Origin: Spirometra erinaceieuropaei
Lineage: Eukaryota > Platyhelminthes > Cestoda > Diphyllobothriidea > Diphyllobothriidae
Length of the DNA: 64,000 nt
Reading direction: 5' to 3'
Assembly: GCA_902702965.1 (NCBI GenBank)
Contig: CACRXP010000141.1
Coordinates: 1-64,000 of the forward strand
Below the pieces are notes generated by a model that had not been told where the DNA came from, did not search any database, and was given only the letters and a program-made list of their open reading frames with translations. Each line of letters begins with the position of its first letter. The stretch's first letter is position 1. Position numbers and translations under genes: made by a program. Shown piece after piece: positions 46,131 to 57,600 of this stretch.

Positions 46131-47149
46131 TGATCTATACAGTCGCATGTTTTCGAAACTACTCTAGTTTGGTGGCTCATCCAGAGGTCATTTGGAGCAG
46201 TGATCATCACATGATTCTGAGTGGCAGCCATTTATCTTCGCATAAACCGTCTGCGTGCCAAAATACACTTCGGGACTCAGGAAAACACAATAAGATTAAG
46301 AGCGTGAGCGGCGGAAAAAGGAGTGATAGGTCATTCTAACTGTGTCCACTAAAGGGTTTTAATATTTTTTCCGTGTCTTCGCCCTAGAGCTGTGTGATAA
46401 CGAAAGCAGCTTTGCTTGTGATCGGGATAGATGGGCAAAATAGCATTTTGGCGAATGTTTATCACCCGACTTAAGCAAAGATGAATTGGCTAATCGTTGT
46501 GAGGGCATTGGTGTGCGGCTATGTCAAATTTTGAAAAATACACGCGCATTCTTGCAGTGACTGTTCACAGCATATTAATGATCAAGACTACAGATTCATA
46601 CTTTTTCGAGTTTTCCGTCAAATTTTTTGGACGGAAATAAAGACTTCATTGAGATCTATGCTATGAGAACAATAGGCCGTAACCCCTTTTGATATCACTT
46701 AACAGAGGAGTCTTGTAGTGTCTACGAACCAGTCGTGAATAATATAACAAAAATCTGATTTTAGAAAAAATGTGTGACTGTTGCGTGATAACGTCTCGGC
46801 CATGCAGTTCGTCCTCACTGAAATTGTCAGTCCCGGCTCATGTTGATTGACTCAAGCGGGCCATGGCTCACGAGGTCATTGTGCCCTCCGAGGAATTCAA
46901 CCTCATTTAAACTAAGGTCTTCGCAGGATCCTGTTGCTCCTGCATGCTCAGCCAAACGTGTCCAGAGTAGTCTTTTAGTCTGATGATCACTTTGTCCGCA
47001 ACTTCAGTTAATCATGGAGCCCAGGTTACATATGCTGCAATGTCGCATGCTAGTACACTGAAATATTAAACGACAGTTTGAAGCATCAGCACATTCATTT
47101 GAAACAACCGTGGTTTCACATGACGTGTTATTGGGATGAGGCGGATAAA

Positions 47150-47600
47150 GCCTTGCGGAAATTTTTCAAACTGCACCATTTACCGATCAGAAGATGTCAA
47201 AATAACCCAATTTTTATTAAAGTACCTATACTCTCATATTATACAAGTAAATCAAATGGAACCTTGATCAACGTGTACACAATTACCGTTATTCCAAAAG
47301 CAGGCGTTTGATAATAGAAACCAGAATAGAACCACAAATAGCAACGCCCCCATTTAGTTGGATTATGACATTTTGTCATATTGGTAACGTTTATATTCAC
47401 AATTGATGTAGTTTCTATTGGTCACTGAATATAATACTATGACCAATGAAAATTCGTCGGCCTTGGTTCTATATGCTCACTTGTTCGAACCGCCACTGTT
47501 GGTCGAAATCGTTTGGAATATGCGGACCGTTCTTTAGACAGATCTGCAGTGATCCATTCTTGCTTCACTGACTGCTCTTAGGTCTTAATTGCCCTTTTCT
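47150..47600 (+). mobile_element. Penelope-like 5' region relic (copy 2 equivalent of 36.8-37.3 kb)
   Basis: Carries TTGGATTATGACATTTTG, TTGGTAACGTTTATATTC, GGCCTTGGTTCTATATGCTC. The inverted relation to 39.7-39.96 kb mirrors that seen in copy 1. Confidence 0.5.
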
Positions 47601-47801
47601 AGTCCAGTCGATCTTACATGGCATCCTTACAGGTCACCGGGTTTAGGGGCAGTTAGTTAAGGAGTGATTTCGTGGTGTACTTTAAGCACCCTACACACAA
47701 CAGAAAATTTTGCTCTGTGTACATAGAAAGCTTGTGATATGGAAAACTCAAACTGACCAATGAAAATAGGAAATTATGAGCATGAATCACATGAGTTAAA
47801 G

Positions 47802-48040
47802 GTCACATGTGATTATGCAGCCGCAGCGGAATTAAAAAAATCCCAGCCTCCTGTAATGCGGGACCGACGGTAGTAGGATATTTTACAGGTGCAATCGGGA
47901 ATTGCACAGGCGACCAGCTCAAGTAAGTGAATCTAAAAGAAAAGCTATTGTGTATGCGCAGTTGTACTTTGAGTGGTTGAGAAATAGTTGCCCTAACCCC
48001 TAATTATCACCCCTAATTTTAACCCCTGATCCTGACCGCA
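47802..48040 (+). repeat. Module with telomere-like tract (copy 5 of 5)
   Basis: Starts GGTCACATGTGATTATGCAG, includes AAAGCTATTGTGTATGCGCA and GAGTGGTTGAGAAATAGTTG, and ends in a short CCCTAA-like tract. It is inverted relative to the module at 42.15-42.46 kb. Confidence 0.7.
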
Positions 48041-48849
48041 TATGACGAAAAGCCTTAACCTTTCGCTATTTGATATTAGACTGCCCAAAAATTCCATGAT
48101 TTCACAGAATACTTTAAACGTAGAACACTTTGGTACCCCCGAGCAATATGCAGAGAGCTTTTAGGAATTCCTCATCAATACACAGGATTTTCGCCCTCTT
48201 CGATCTCGGGAAACGCATAAGAGTTTTTGGAGCGCAATCTAAAACTGCCTTAGAGTCGGGGTCCCGCCAAGACAGAGAGACTTCCACACTGCGGAAAATA
48301 ATCTAGGAAGGCTAGCATCCCCGACAAAGACAAGAGAGATTAGGCTGTCCATATTGAGGATTGTGAAACTCGGGGCTGGTTATGGCTGGCGGATGCTCAT
48401 TTCAGTCACTGTCATCGATCTCGGCAATTTAGCGTGCATCGAAGAACCGTTATTTATAAAAAAACACTTTTCCAGTAATAAATGGCCGTTGTTGACTTCT
48501 TCGAGATTCTCCCTTACATTTTTAATGAGCGCTCAAACCGTTTGCTGCATATTTACTGGGTTCGTGACAGTTAAGCAGATGGAGAGAGATTTGTGCGTGG
48601 GTTTAAAATGAAACCGAATACTCCTTGTCATTCTGCCGAAAACGATGTTTAACTTCACCTGAAGTCGCAAGCATTACAAATAAAAAGCACCTTAAGCATT
48701 TTCTGGGTGATCAATCAAATCTACTCGCTGCAGCTCTTATTTAGTCATGAGTGAACGGTTTGTTTGCTAGTTGAGACAAACACGCCGCTTAACTTACTTT
48801 ACTGCTTTACATTTAAACAGCTACAATTCCGTGCGATTAATCCTGACCA

Positions 48850-50250
48850 AATGGAGACACAACTATCGTCTTTAAAACACATGCCAGAACATAACGAAAA
48901 CATTCCAGAAATTGGTGGTCAAAATCATCGTTAGATTAGCATACCTTTTTGTTTCCTCTATGCATTTTAACCATGCGAATTTTATCCAGGCATGTGAGTA
49001 GTAAATGCATATCTTTTTTTCGGAAGGTTTTTCCGGAACTGTTGACTGTCATCGGATTATATATTTAAAGACATTCCTAATAAACAAAAACCTGCATTAA
49101 CATTTACTTTCAAAATAAAATTTTCACGGACATATATAAATGTAATGGCTTCGCTTTTCACAGTGTTTGGATGTGCAGTATGCTTTATTTAGAAATTTAC
49201 CAATACCCCCAAGGAAGAAATAAACTATTCCATCTGGTGTACTTTTTCCTTTCTTACAAACGCTTCCTCCCTTTTCAAACCGCCGCGGAAATTATCATAA
49301 AGTCGGACGGTATCACATAAAGTTAGTGATCTAACTCATATAATTTGTCAAAATTTACGAATTATTGCCAATTACTCGCAAACCAACACCATTTCATGAG
49401 TCCAATGTCTATGTTAATTAAGTACAACTTTAAAAGAATTAAAAAACATAAAAGACACATTAGAGGCAATATTGTCTTTATTAAGTTTTATATTAAGGTT
49501 TATATTAAGGTTTATATCTAAATATCATTAAATAAATAGTGTGATTTTATATATGACAGTTTCCCGGGAGTTACTATGAAACTCCGCGAGACATTATTCT
49601 TGAGATACATGTGTACAAACCGGATCTACGTATAGGTTGAAACCTCTCGAAGGGCAAGCGTTCTGCACCGTCGGGCAGAGCAACCATCACGCAAGCATCC
49701 GACACAGGTGATGAGATTTCAGTAATTAACAACTCGCTTGCCGGCCACCAAGCCATTAACACACTTTCGGGCAATCATTATTGATGATTGGTGGCAGGAA
49801 GCATTGGGACTGCGTATGAGTTACCCCTTTCTGACACTGCCTCTGACGATGGGCTTAAGTGAGGATTCGAAAGTCGAACGAATAAATTTCTTGTCCCATC
49901 GATTACTGCTGCTGCTTCTTCTTATTAACTGCTCTAACTGTCAGTCATGCCACATGGCATTTGAATTCTTTGTTTTATTAAGCTTCTTCAGAAATTTTAG
50001 CGTTTTATGCCTCTTCATCATCATCAACATCATAAGCAACACATTCTGATGAGATGAACCGTATGCAGGTCAGAAATACAATATGCTTCGCTGAGGTCTA
50101 GATCCCTCATGATATTAACGTAGCGACAGGGATCGATTACGCTGTCGGGATCCAATATGTAAGCGTAATGCGGGCATCGAAATTAAATTCAGTCGAAGAA
50201 GTATTCTGGAATGATTGATGGACAGGTAATGGAAATGACAAGCCGACTTT
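48850..50250. other. No recognised gene
   Basis: Very AT-rich (for example three near-identical TTATATTAAGGTT units at about 49,488-49,515). Small frames at 49,574-49,774 (-) and 49,738-50,049 (+) overlap on opposite strands and have no known motif. Confidence 0.45.
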
Positions 50251-50254
50251 CACT

Positions 50255-50690
50255 TTAGAGTTTGAGTTAGGTTTTGGGTTTGGGTTAATGCCAGGTTGAC
50301 TTTAGTTATAATTGTAAGGGCTTCTGTTGATTTTGAGGGCTCCCGTTATGGTAAGGGTTAAGATTACGCTTAACATTTATGTTTTGCTGAAGATTGAGGT
50401 TTGGGTTAGTGTAAGGGTTATATTTAGCATGTAGGCTAACACTATGGTTAAGGTTAGGGTTGGGGTTTTGATTGCGGTTAAGATAAGTGTCGGGTTTTTG
50501 CAGTTAGGTAAGGCTTTGGATTACGGCTAAGTTACGAGTTCGGGTAAAGTTCATGCATTGCATTAGAGTCGAGTTTTGTGAATGGTGTAATGTCAGATGT
50601 GGTGCTATGTTGAGGGTTTGCGTTAGGTTTATAATAACGTTAAGCTTCGGGTTTTCTTATTTTACGGTGAGACTTAACGTTGGGTATGGA
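50255..50690 (-). repeat. Degenerate TTAGGG-like tract
   Basis: About 430 bp of irregular GTTAGG, GGGTTA, TTTGGGTT and TAAGGTT units. Like that at 24.4 kb, it lacks the conserved flank of the five modules. Confidence 0.7.
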
Positions 50691-50699
50691 GGATTTATG

Positions 50700-52020
50700 C
50701 CCTACGAGTTCTCTCATCCACCTGTTTGCTGGGAGTCTAGGCTTCCCTAAATCTGACGACAGATTTGTCATACAACAGATTTCCTTTTAAGCTTCAGATT
50801 CGCCTATTTCATTGGCTGCTGAGGTTTTGCATCCACCTCTGGTTTACTTTACTTCAATTGTCAACAGCGTGCGAAAACTTGGTACCGGACACCGTAACCG
50901 ACTTTAACGTTTGAAAACTTGTGCAACATTCCAGTGGGTGACCTCGAAAAACTGACCACTTAACACAATGAACGGATAGAAATGTCAGTTTTGTGTTCTC
51001 TGTGAATTATTTTATTGGTGCATTGCGTGTATTCATTATCCGGCATTTGTGCACAATTTGTGACTGCAATCTTCAATTTGTCATTGCAAACCAAAATATA
51101 CTGGTTTGTAGACTAATTGTCCGTTATCAATAAATTAACCAAGAAAAGCAAATCAGAACAAGTTCTTGTCGCGGACGCATAGACAATGTAGTTAGGACCA
51201 AATATTCTACGAAAGTTCAGTAAACAATGATGTTGATATATTAAATTTAAGTTATGAATTCTACAAATAAATGTTGACAACTAGTCTTGCATTTTTTAAA
51301 ACTAAAAAATATATTATCTGGAATGCGTTTTCCACTGCAAATCCGGCGTTTTCAACGACTACAATTTGAAACATTCCGCATATCGAGTATATTATCAAGC
51401 ATGGAAGTTGTAGTTAAAACAAATAATATTACATTTTCCTCATTAAATGTGAGAGGGTGTCACAGCCTTTTGAAGTGGTCATTAACTGAGATACCACAAC
51501 AAGCGCATTAGGAGGTATTTGTACTAAATTTTTTGAAAACCAATTGTGTAGTTTGTCAAGCAGTAGAGAATGACTGTCACTGACTCTTACTTACATGTCT
51601 GCAATGCAAAAAACCCTGCCAACACATGTCCCCGTGGGCCATACGGGGCTTGATGGGCCTACGTCCCTTGCAAATTTTGGTGAAGTTCCATGCTTTCTAA
51701 TGACGTCACTTTGCATTATATCGGGCAAATGTTGCTCTCTTATCGTTATGTATTTGCTTTTTGCCCTGTATAATGCGTTTTCAGGGGAATGGAATCGAGA
51801 GAAATTAATTTTTTTCATAAGGCAAATATTCGACTTTTAAAGTTGGTCATATACATGCATACGTGGACGGCACGTGTGTGCACGCCAGATCGATATATCT
51901 GTTCAATTCATGCTTAATATCCGGCTCGTTTAGACTGTATTTACTTGTTCCACGCTTTTCTGTGACGCAGTGGGTCACTTAAATAAGTAAATATTTTTCT
52001 ATAGTCTCAGTAATCGGACC
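50700..52020. other. No recognised gene
   Basis: Short frames only (51,287-51,511, 51,595-51,840). The pair of opposite frames at 51,591-51,840 are mutual shadows and neither has a known motif. Confidence 0.4.
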
Positions 52021-52030
52021 TGATCGTCGA

Positions 52031-52355
52031 GCGCCCACTGTCATAATTGATAATCCCGATCACAACCGACAGGACAACGGGCCCGTGGCTCAATGGTAGA
52101 GCGTCAAACTCCATTACCAAAGACGCCGGGTTCGAATCTCAAGTGATCCGCACTTGGGCTAGGGTATGACTGGCTGATGACGGCTACTAAGCCAGAAATG
52201 GCCATTTCGGTCTTCCTTGTCTTTGTCGGCTCCATCTCATCTATGTCTACTACTAGTCGCTGTGAGACTGCCTGCGAGGGTTCTAGTATGAGCCCCAAGG
52301 CACAACGGAACGAGCATGTTTCGTAACCTGATTTGCTAGCGCTCACTGTCATAAT
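52031..52355 (+). repeat. tRNA-derived SINE with flanking direct repeats
   Basis: A tRNA-like head from about 52,079: GTGGCTCAATGGTAGAGCG (A box), stem GCGTC/GACGC around an enlarged 16-nt loop, and CCGGGTTCGAATCTC (B box). A non-tRNA body of about 190 bp follows. The 17-nt sequence GCGCCCACTGTCATAAT at 52,031 recurs with one change at 52,339, which may be a target-site duplication or the tail of an earlier copy. Acceptor-stem pairing is poor, so it is not a working tRNA. Confidence 0.6.
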
Positions 52356-52554
52356 ATATATAAAAGAATGGCAGATTATCTGACTGAGTGCAGTATATGG
52401 CGGGTTAATATGTGCTAATGGCAGCCATAAGTTAATTGTAAGCAAATGTGTAACGGAACTCTGTGGAATTCATCGAAAAACCTTGCACAAGATGAGGAAG
52501 CGAGCGAAGATGGCATATTACGCCGCCACTGACCACCACTAACTCCCATCTACG

Positions 52555-53650
52555 TCGTCCGTGCTAACGGAGCAGTCGTCAGAACCACAGATGCCCCAAC
52601 TTAGCCCAGAAGTCTCCGTTGGCAGGTGTTATTTGCATATGTTATCAGACGGTATAGACCACGACCAGCTATCTGATGAAAGCCCAAACCCATTTAGTGG
52701 CAAAGGCTTCTTGACGGATTTAAAAACGGTTTCCAACTGCCGCAGGCAGCATTGAAGGCGCTGTTCTAGTTTGCAGGGCGATAGAATCCAGACGTTCCCA
52801 AGCACGCGCGAACTCCCATGCAGACACCCCGAAATTGCGTTAGCAACTCCCTCTCTAACGGCATCTACGTCCATCTGGGTTTTAAACGTAAGCTGCAACT
52901 TCGGCCGTCGGTTTTGTTACCAAAAATGTTGGTTCAACTCTAAGCTGACGGAATGAACTTGTTTAGTGTCTGGCTAGGTCTACGGCCAATAATCGGCCGA
53001 GTCAGCTATCCTATCTCTGGACAGCCGTTTGTTTTTGGAGTTTTTTTCGGTTCCTGTAAGCCTGAACCTTTGGATGTATATCTGTGTCAGAGCATCTCAG
53101 AGCTGAAGGATATTCTGACCAGCGTCATGCAGGTCGAGCTCGCCAACGTCATCTGCGACACTCCTGCTAGGTCCTACGTCCGGCAAGGAAAAGCTCATAA
53201 TGGTTATTACGCCTGCGACAGGTAATTGGCATAATGGTCGCAAAAGTAATCCTCCTCGCTGTTGTCATATAAGAACTCCCGTAACGAACCACATGATTTT
53301 CCCTGTACATAGCGGGCGTCTGCGGTCAGTCCGCATGAGAAGTTAGGAGCAGCACCACAAAGGCCCCTCACCTTTCGAGGACTTGCCTATTGATGTGGTT
53401 GTTACCTTTCCAATTGACTGCATGCACCTTGTCTGCCTCCAGGTCATCTGGAAGCTGCTCCATATGTGGCGGCTGACTACGGGCAAGCAGTCCGTCACAT
53501 TAAATTCCTCCATGAACCAATGCAGTCAATGTTTGCCTGCGGAATTCCCACGCAAGGGCAGACCTTAAGAGTGTTTTGAATACTGGAAGGCCGCGGAAAA
53601 CCGCCAGTTGGTGTCATAATACTGCATTGATTGTTGAAAGGGGAAAGCGT
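52555..53650 (+). pseudogene. DNA-transposon transposase pseudogene (DYMHLVCLGV-type family)
   Basis: Plus-strand segments in order: NPFSGKGFLTDLKT (52.69 kb), THVHLGFK-type YVHLGFKR (52.87 kb), GMNLFSVWLGLRPIIGRVSY (52.95 kb), FVFGVFFGSCKPEPLDVYL, VELANVICDTPARSYVRQGK and NGYYACDR (to 53.22 kb), [17 protein letters not shown] (53.36 kb), [20 protein letters not shown] (53.41 kb), [11 protein letters not shown] (53.55 kb) and EYWKAAENRQL (53.58 kb). I know this order (internal W.I..R......PFV.G.F.G...P, then ICDAPAR, GHTGYY.C, FPLDYMH.VCLGV..KLL..W, FARK.R, WKATEFRQ) from transposase-like proteins common in invertebrate genomes. The DYMH aspartate-tyrosine is DC here. At least two frame changes and stops. 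Confidence 0.7.
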
Positions 53651-53879
53651 TCGGTCTGTCGTAAGAGCAAACTAAACTCAAAGATTACTACCTATCTAGT
53701 AAATTTAAGACACAGAGGCACCAAAAGATCAACAAATAACTAACGCTTAAGTGGGAAATTCCGGGTACCTTCTCCTATTCAATATAGAAGAACGTGTGAA
53801 TGGTTAATAGAAGGCTGAAAATCATACAACTGTGCCATGCAATCGCAATCAGAAATGAAACCGCGGAGTAATAATTTAG

Positions 53880-54480
53880 AAGGAGCGACCGCTATCACCA
53901 CAGCAAATCAACCAAAAAGTTAGATATACGTGCATATAGGCAGTAGACCCTAAAACAGCAAATATTTGACTGCGAAAATGTCATCTCCAGATGTCTCGAC
54001 AACCACGAATCATTAAAAGTTACAAACGAAAGCACGTGTGAATTTAATCGAACATGAGAGTTAAATTTCAGACTATGACATTCGGAAAGTTGCTAGGCCA
54101 AATTTGAGCATAAGGCTGGTTGAAATTCTCTTATCTACCCTTTAGTTAAAATAACTCGGGCCTGGCCGGGATTTGAACCCGGGACCACTCGCACCCTAAG
54201 CGAGTATCATACCCCTAGACCACCAGGCCGGTGACTGTGCAGTATAGGTATTCAGTCCTCTCGCAATTTGCCTGTTTCGCGATTGATGTACTTCTTTTTG
54301 CAAAGCGTCATACCAGCCTGTAGCAGTTTGCACAGTGCCCACGTGACAACAATCCTGTGCGACGACTGGCTGTGGTGAACCCACCTCTAGCCGTGGCAAC
54401 GACGACCAGCCAATCAATGACGAAGCTCGACGTAGATGGTCTAGTATGGACGCTGTTTCACCGGTACGGCACGCTTCAAG
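53880..54480 (-). repeat. tRNA-Pro-bearing dispersed repeat, copy 3
   Basis: The minus strand shows TCATTGATTGGCTGGTCGTC, CGCACAGGATTGTTG, GGGCACTGTGCAAACTGC, GGTATGACGCTTTGC upstream of the tRNA, and GCCTAGCAACTTTCCG, GATTAAATTCACACGTG, GGAGATGACATTTTCGC downstream. It follows the transposase pseudogene closely. Confidence 0.75.
54158..54229 (-). tRNA. tRNA-Pro(AGG)
   Basis: Third identical 72-nt copy, with all stems paired, anticodon AGG and discriminator C. A TTATTTTAAC stretch downstream provides a minimal four-T terminator. Confidence 0.93.
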
Positions 54481-54489
54481 GCAAATCTA

Positions 54490-56200
54490 CAAATGTTTTT
54501 GTCCTTCCCTCCTATGGAGGACCATCGTGGTTGGATTTGCGACCTGTTAAATAAACCTGTTCCGGAGAGCCAATTTTATTCTTCAAATAATCTTCCCGGA
54601 TCACTAAACGCAACGGATTTGCGACTATGATTTGATTTATCATCGGGGCCCAGGTAGTAGGCAAAAGGTTCGGTGACTTGTTAGGCCTCCTTTCAGAATC
54701 TTTCATTATCATTAATTACATGAAAGTTGTTTACTGATCGGCTAGGACTGTGCGCCTTGAAATCACATATTAATTGGCGTCCCACCATCAAAATTCAATA
54801 CGTCACAGTATATTGATGAATGCCAAAAGCATGTCAAACCTTTCTGCACGGACTTTCGAGCCTTACCTAACTGGCCTCATGCTTCATGTCTATGGCGCCA
54901 ATTAAGTGTCACAATTGTAGCAGTTTTGGATTATAATTGCCAGGATTATCAGCCAGAGTCACCTGGGAATGAAATTTATTACTAAATGTACAAAATTACG
55001 ACAAAAGTCAACAGAGGCAGGTGTATACAGTCAGGATTGTGTGTTTATTTAGAGTTCAAGTTGTTAAAACTGTTAACGAGTTCGGGTTACTCTAGATGAC
55101 TAATGCATTTTCACGAAAGTACTGGGAAAGCCCGTTGTCATCAAAATGTTATTCAGTATTAATAGGTGGAGTCCAATCTCAGGGAGATGTGTACTGTCAT
55201 TTAAATATTTCTGAGACATTTTCACTCCATGGCCAACTTTCTCGCTGCATTCGCTGATTTAATTTTTAAGCGATATATGTTTACGCTACGATAGAAACTA
55301 AGCCGGTACGTTGAAAATATTGTCTCACACAGAGGAATATCGGTCTTTCGTAGTGCACAATACATGCTTACAAGGTTTTGCCTAAGTGTTTGGTATAAAA
55401 CCGGGATGGTGAGAATTTACAGCCGGCAAAATGGGCATCTCTTTTGGATTCCGGGTAAAAGCGCCTAATGTAAAAAAATTCTAATTGCAAAGCCCACTGT
55501 TTTATTCACCAAAATCTGTCTGCGCGGCTTCACTGGCGGTTTGCGAAACCATTAATGTTTTGGCAAAACCACAAATCAGACCGTATATCATACAGTAAGT
55601 CGCAGTAAGCAATTCTCATTTCAAATATGATGCTAAATGTAGATTTAAACTTGACCCATTTAACTTTCATCACAATGATGCGAGTCGTATGGCAAAGCGG
55701 GCGTACAGTACTGAACTTTGTCAGAAGTGCATCTTGACATTTGTGGAATATTTTGTGCTGTTTGCCGTCATAATTTTTACATGGATATATTACAATTTAT
55801 TCAACGGTTTTTGGTATCCGCACACCCTATCATTTCGATTTTCGTACATATTGGTTTGAAAAATTAGTATGTTTATCACTACCTTCTCTTAATGAGAAAT
55901 ACCTGTGATGACTTTACAAAATTATGGTCGGCAAGGCCCTTAGTAGAGCTTATCCTACGCGGACAGTAGACATCTTGCAGATTGTGATTGGTTCATTTGA
56001 AAGCAACAATAGATTGATTTCTACCTTTAAGTAAAAACTGTAAAGAAGGGAAATTTTGCTACGCAAAAAGCATAAGAAAAAATATTATTTGCACACTTTT
56101 CTCGAAAATATATTTAAATTTATAAGTGTATCCAAAATCAATGATAAGAGATTCATAATAACAGCATGGAAAATTTTAACCCGTGAGGTTTTTGCAAATC
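54490..56200. other. No recognised gene
   Basis: AT-rich sequence without a supported feature. Only short frames are present. Confidence 0.4.
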
Positions 56201-56214
56201 AAAATGACGTTTAT

Positions 56215-57215
56215 TCAAAAGACGAAGTCGTGGCGGGTCCGAAATGCTTTCTCGTTTCGAAAAGATAAATTAACTAGTATTGTAAAATTTATCAATATGC
56301 AGCACAAATCAATAATAATCCAGTTTCCTCAGGTTGTCAGCTTTTAAAAAAAATTATTTTCGGCTGCATGCAAGATCGATACACTGCAAAAATGACTACT
56401 TAATTAGTCTGCAATTTTCTCGTTGATTTTTGATGCCCTTAAAAATTCAATTACATTTCATGGAAAACATGCATATAAATATTTATTTTTTATTTATTCG
56501 GTAGAAAACGACATCTTCTTCCAATAACCTACTCAAAAACGAGTAAAGAGCGGTTTTAAAAAAACGTCCGATTCCCGAAAAATTTTGAACCCGACATGCT
56601 GTTGCAGTGGCATTCGGGATTTCAAAACTACAAACTGTATATTTTTCGTGTACTGTTAACCATGCATTTCTCTACGGTGTTATCAGGAGACCATATGATG
56701 TTCATAAAATTAAGCAGTGGATTTTAGCAATATTGTTAATTTTTCAAGCCACATTCGTAAATGCAGATACATGGCGATTCATGAACGGGCATTTAACAGT
56801 ATTTAAAAAACAATTAGAAACTTTTTTAAAACCAAATTATACTCTTCTTTTGAGTATGAAATCGGAAGAAGACGTGATTTTTCACTGAAAACGTAAGAGA
56901 ATAAATATTTTTATGCATGTTTTCCATGAATTATAATTGAATTTTCAAGGGCATCGAAAATCAATGAGAAAATTGCATGCTAGTTTAATAGGTCTTTTTG
57001 CAGAGTATGGATCTTTCATGCAGACCAAAAGAAATTCTTTCGATTGCAGACACCCTGATCTAACTGGATTATTATAGATTTATGCTGCATCATGATTATT
57101 TTTACAACACTGCTTAATTTCTCTTTTCAAAACGAGTACGCATTTCGAAATTTTGGTTGGCATTTCATGAGTTAGCACATCTATTGTAAATTCGGCAAGT
57201 GATCCATCTGTCATG
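56215..57215. mobile_element. Foldback element, copy 6
   Basis: The left arm has CCGAAATGCTTTCTCGTTTCG, AAGATAAATTAACTAGT and AAAAATGACTACTTAATTAG. The right arm has its inverse (TAATAGGTCTTTTTGCAGAG, AACTGGATTATTATAGA, CTTTTCAAAACGAG, TTTCATGAGTTAGCACA). The plus frame at 56,607-56,888 lies in the interior and matches the similarly placed frames of other copies only as repeat sequence. Confidence 0.65.
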
Positions 57216-57339
57216 AGAACAGGCACTTCGGGACATGCAACCTGATTTTTGCAAAAAAACAATCAGCCGCGTGGTTGATGAGAAGTTTATTATTTTTTGC
57301 GCAAAATATTTCCTATAGTTTTCTGCATATACAACAGGA

Positions 57340-57600
57340 AGGGTTACTTAGAAAATGTCAACCGAAATTCCGAAATGCCTTTTCGTTTCGGAAAGATAAA
57401 TTAAATAGTTCTGTAAGACGAATTGTATTGCAACATATTTCTCGGACAATATATTTACCTTTAAATGCCGGCCATCAAACAAGGCTCTTTTCATCTGCAT
57501 ACACAGCCGTTCTCTGTAGAGAAAAATACTTGACTAGTATGCATTTTCATAATTAATTTTCAATTGCTAAAATTACACTCCGAAAAAGCAGTTGAGTGCA
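57340..57600. mobile_element. Single foldback arm
   Basis: GTCAACCGAAATTCCGAAAT, TTTTCGTTTCGGAAAGATAA and TTAAATAGTTCTGTAA match the left arms of the family. No inverted partner is seen downstream. Confidence 0.5.

Larger units (their letters stand above)
39566..48845 (+). repeat. Segmental duplication, copy 2
   Basis: Direct copy of 26,333-38,255. It lacks the 3-kb piece holding the large foldback element and a GIY-YIG relic, but has the complete 1,127 bp that corresponds to the gap and a complete foldback element at 45.27-46.13 kb. The left edge lies inside Penelope-like DNA. The right edge at about 48,845 shows no such sequence after it. Confidence 0.88.

Noticed and set aside
52079..52152. 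A functional tRNA gene at 52.1 kb
   Set aside because: Both promoter boxes are good, but the acceptor ends do not pair and the anticodon loop is far too long.
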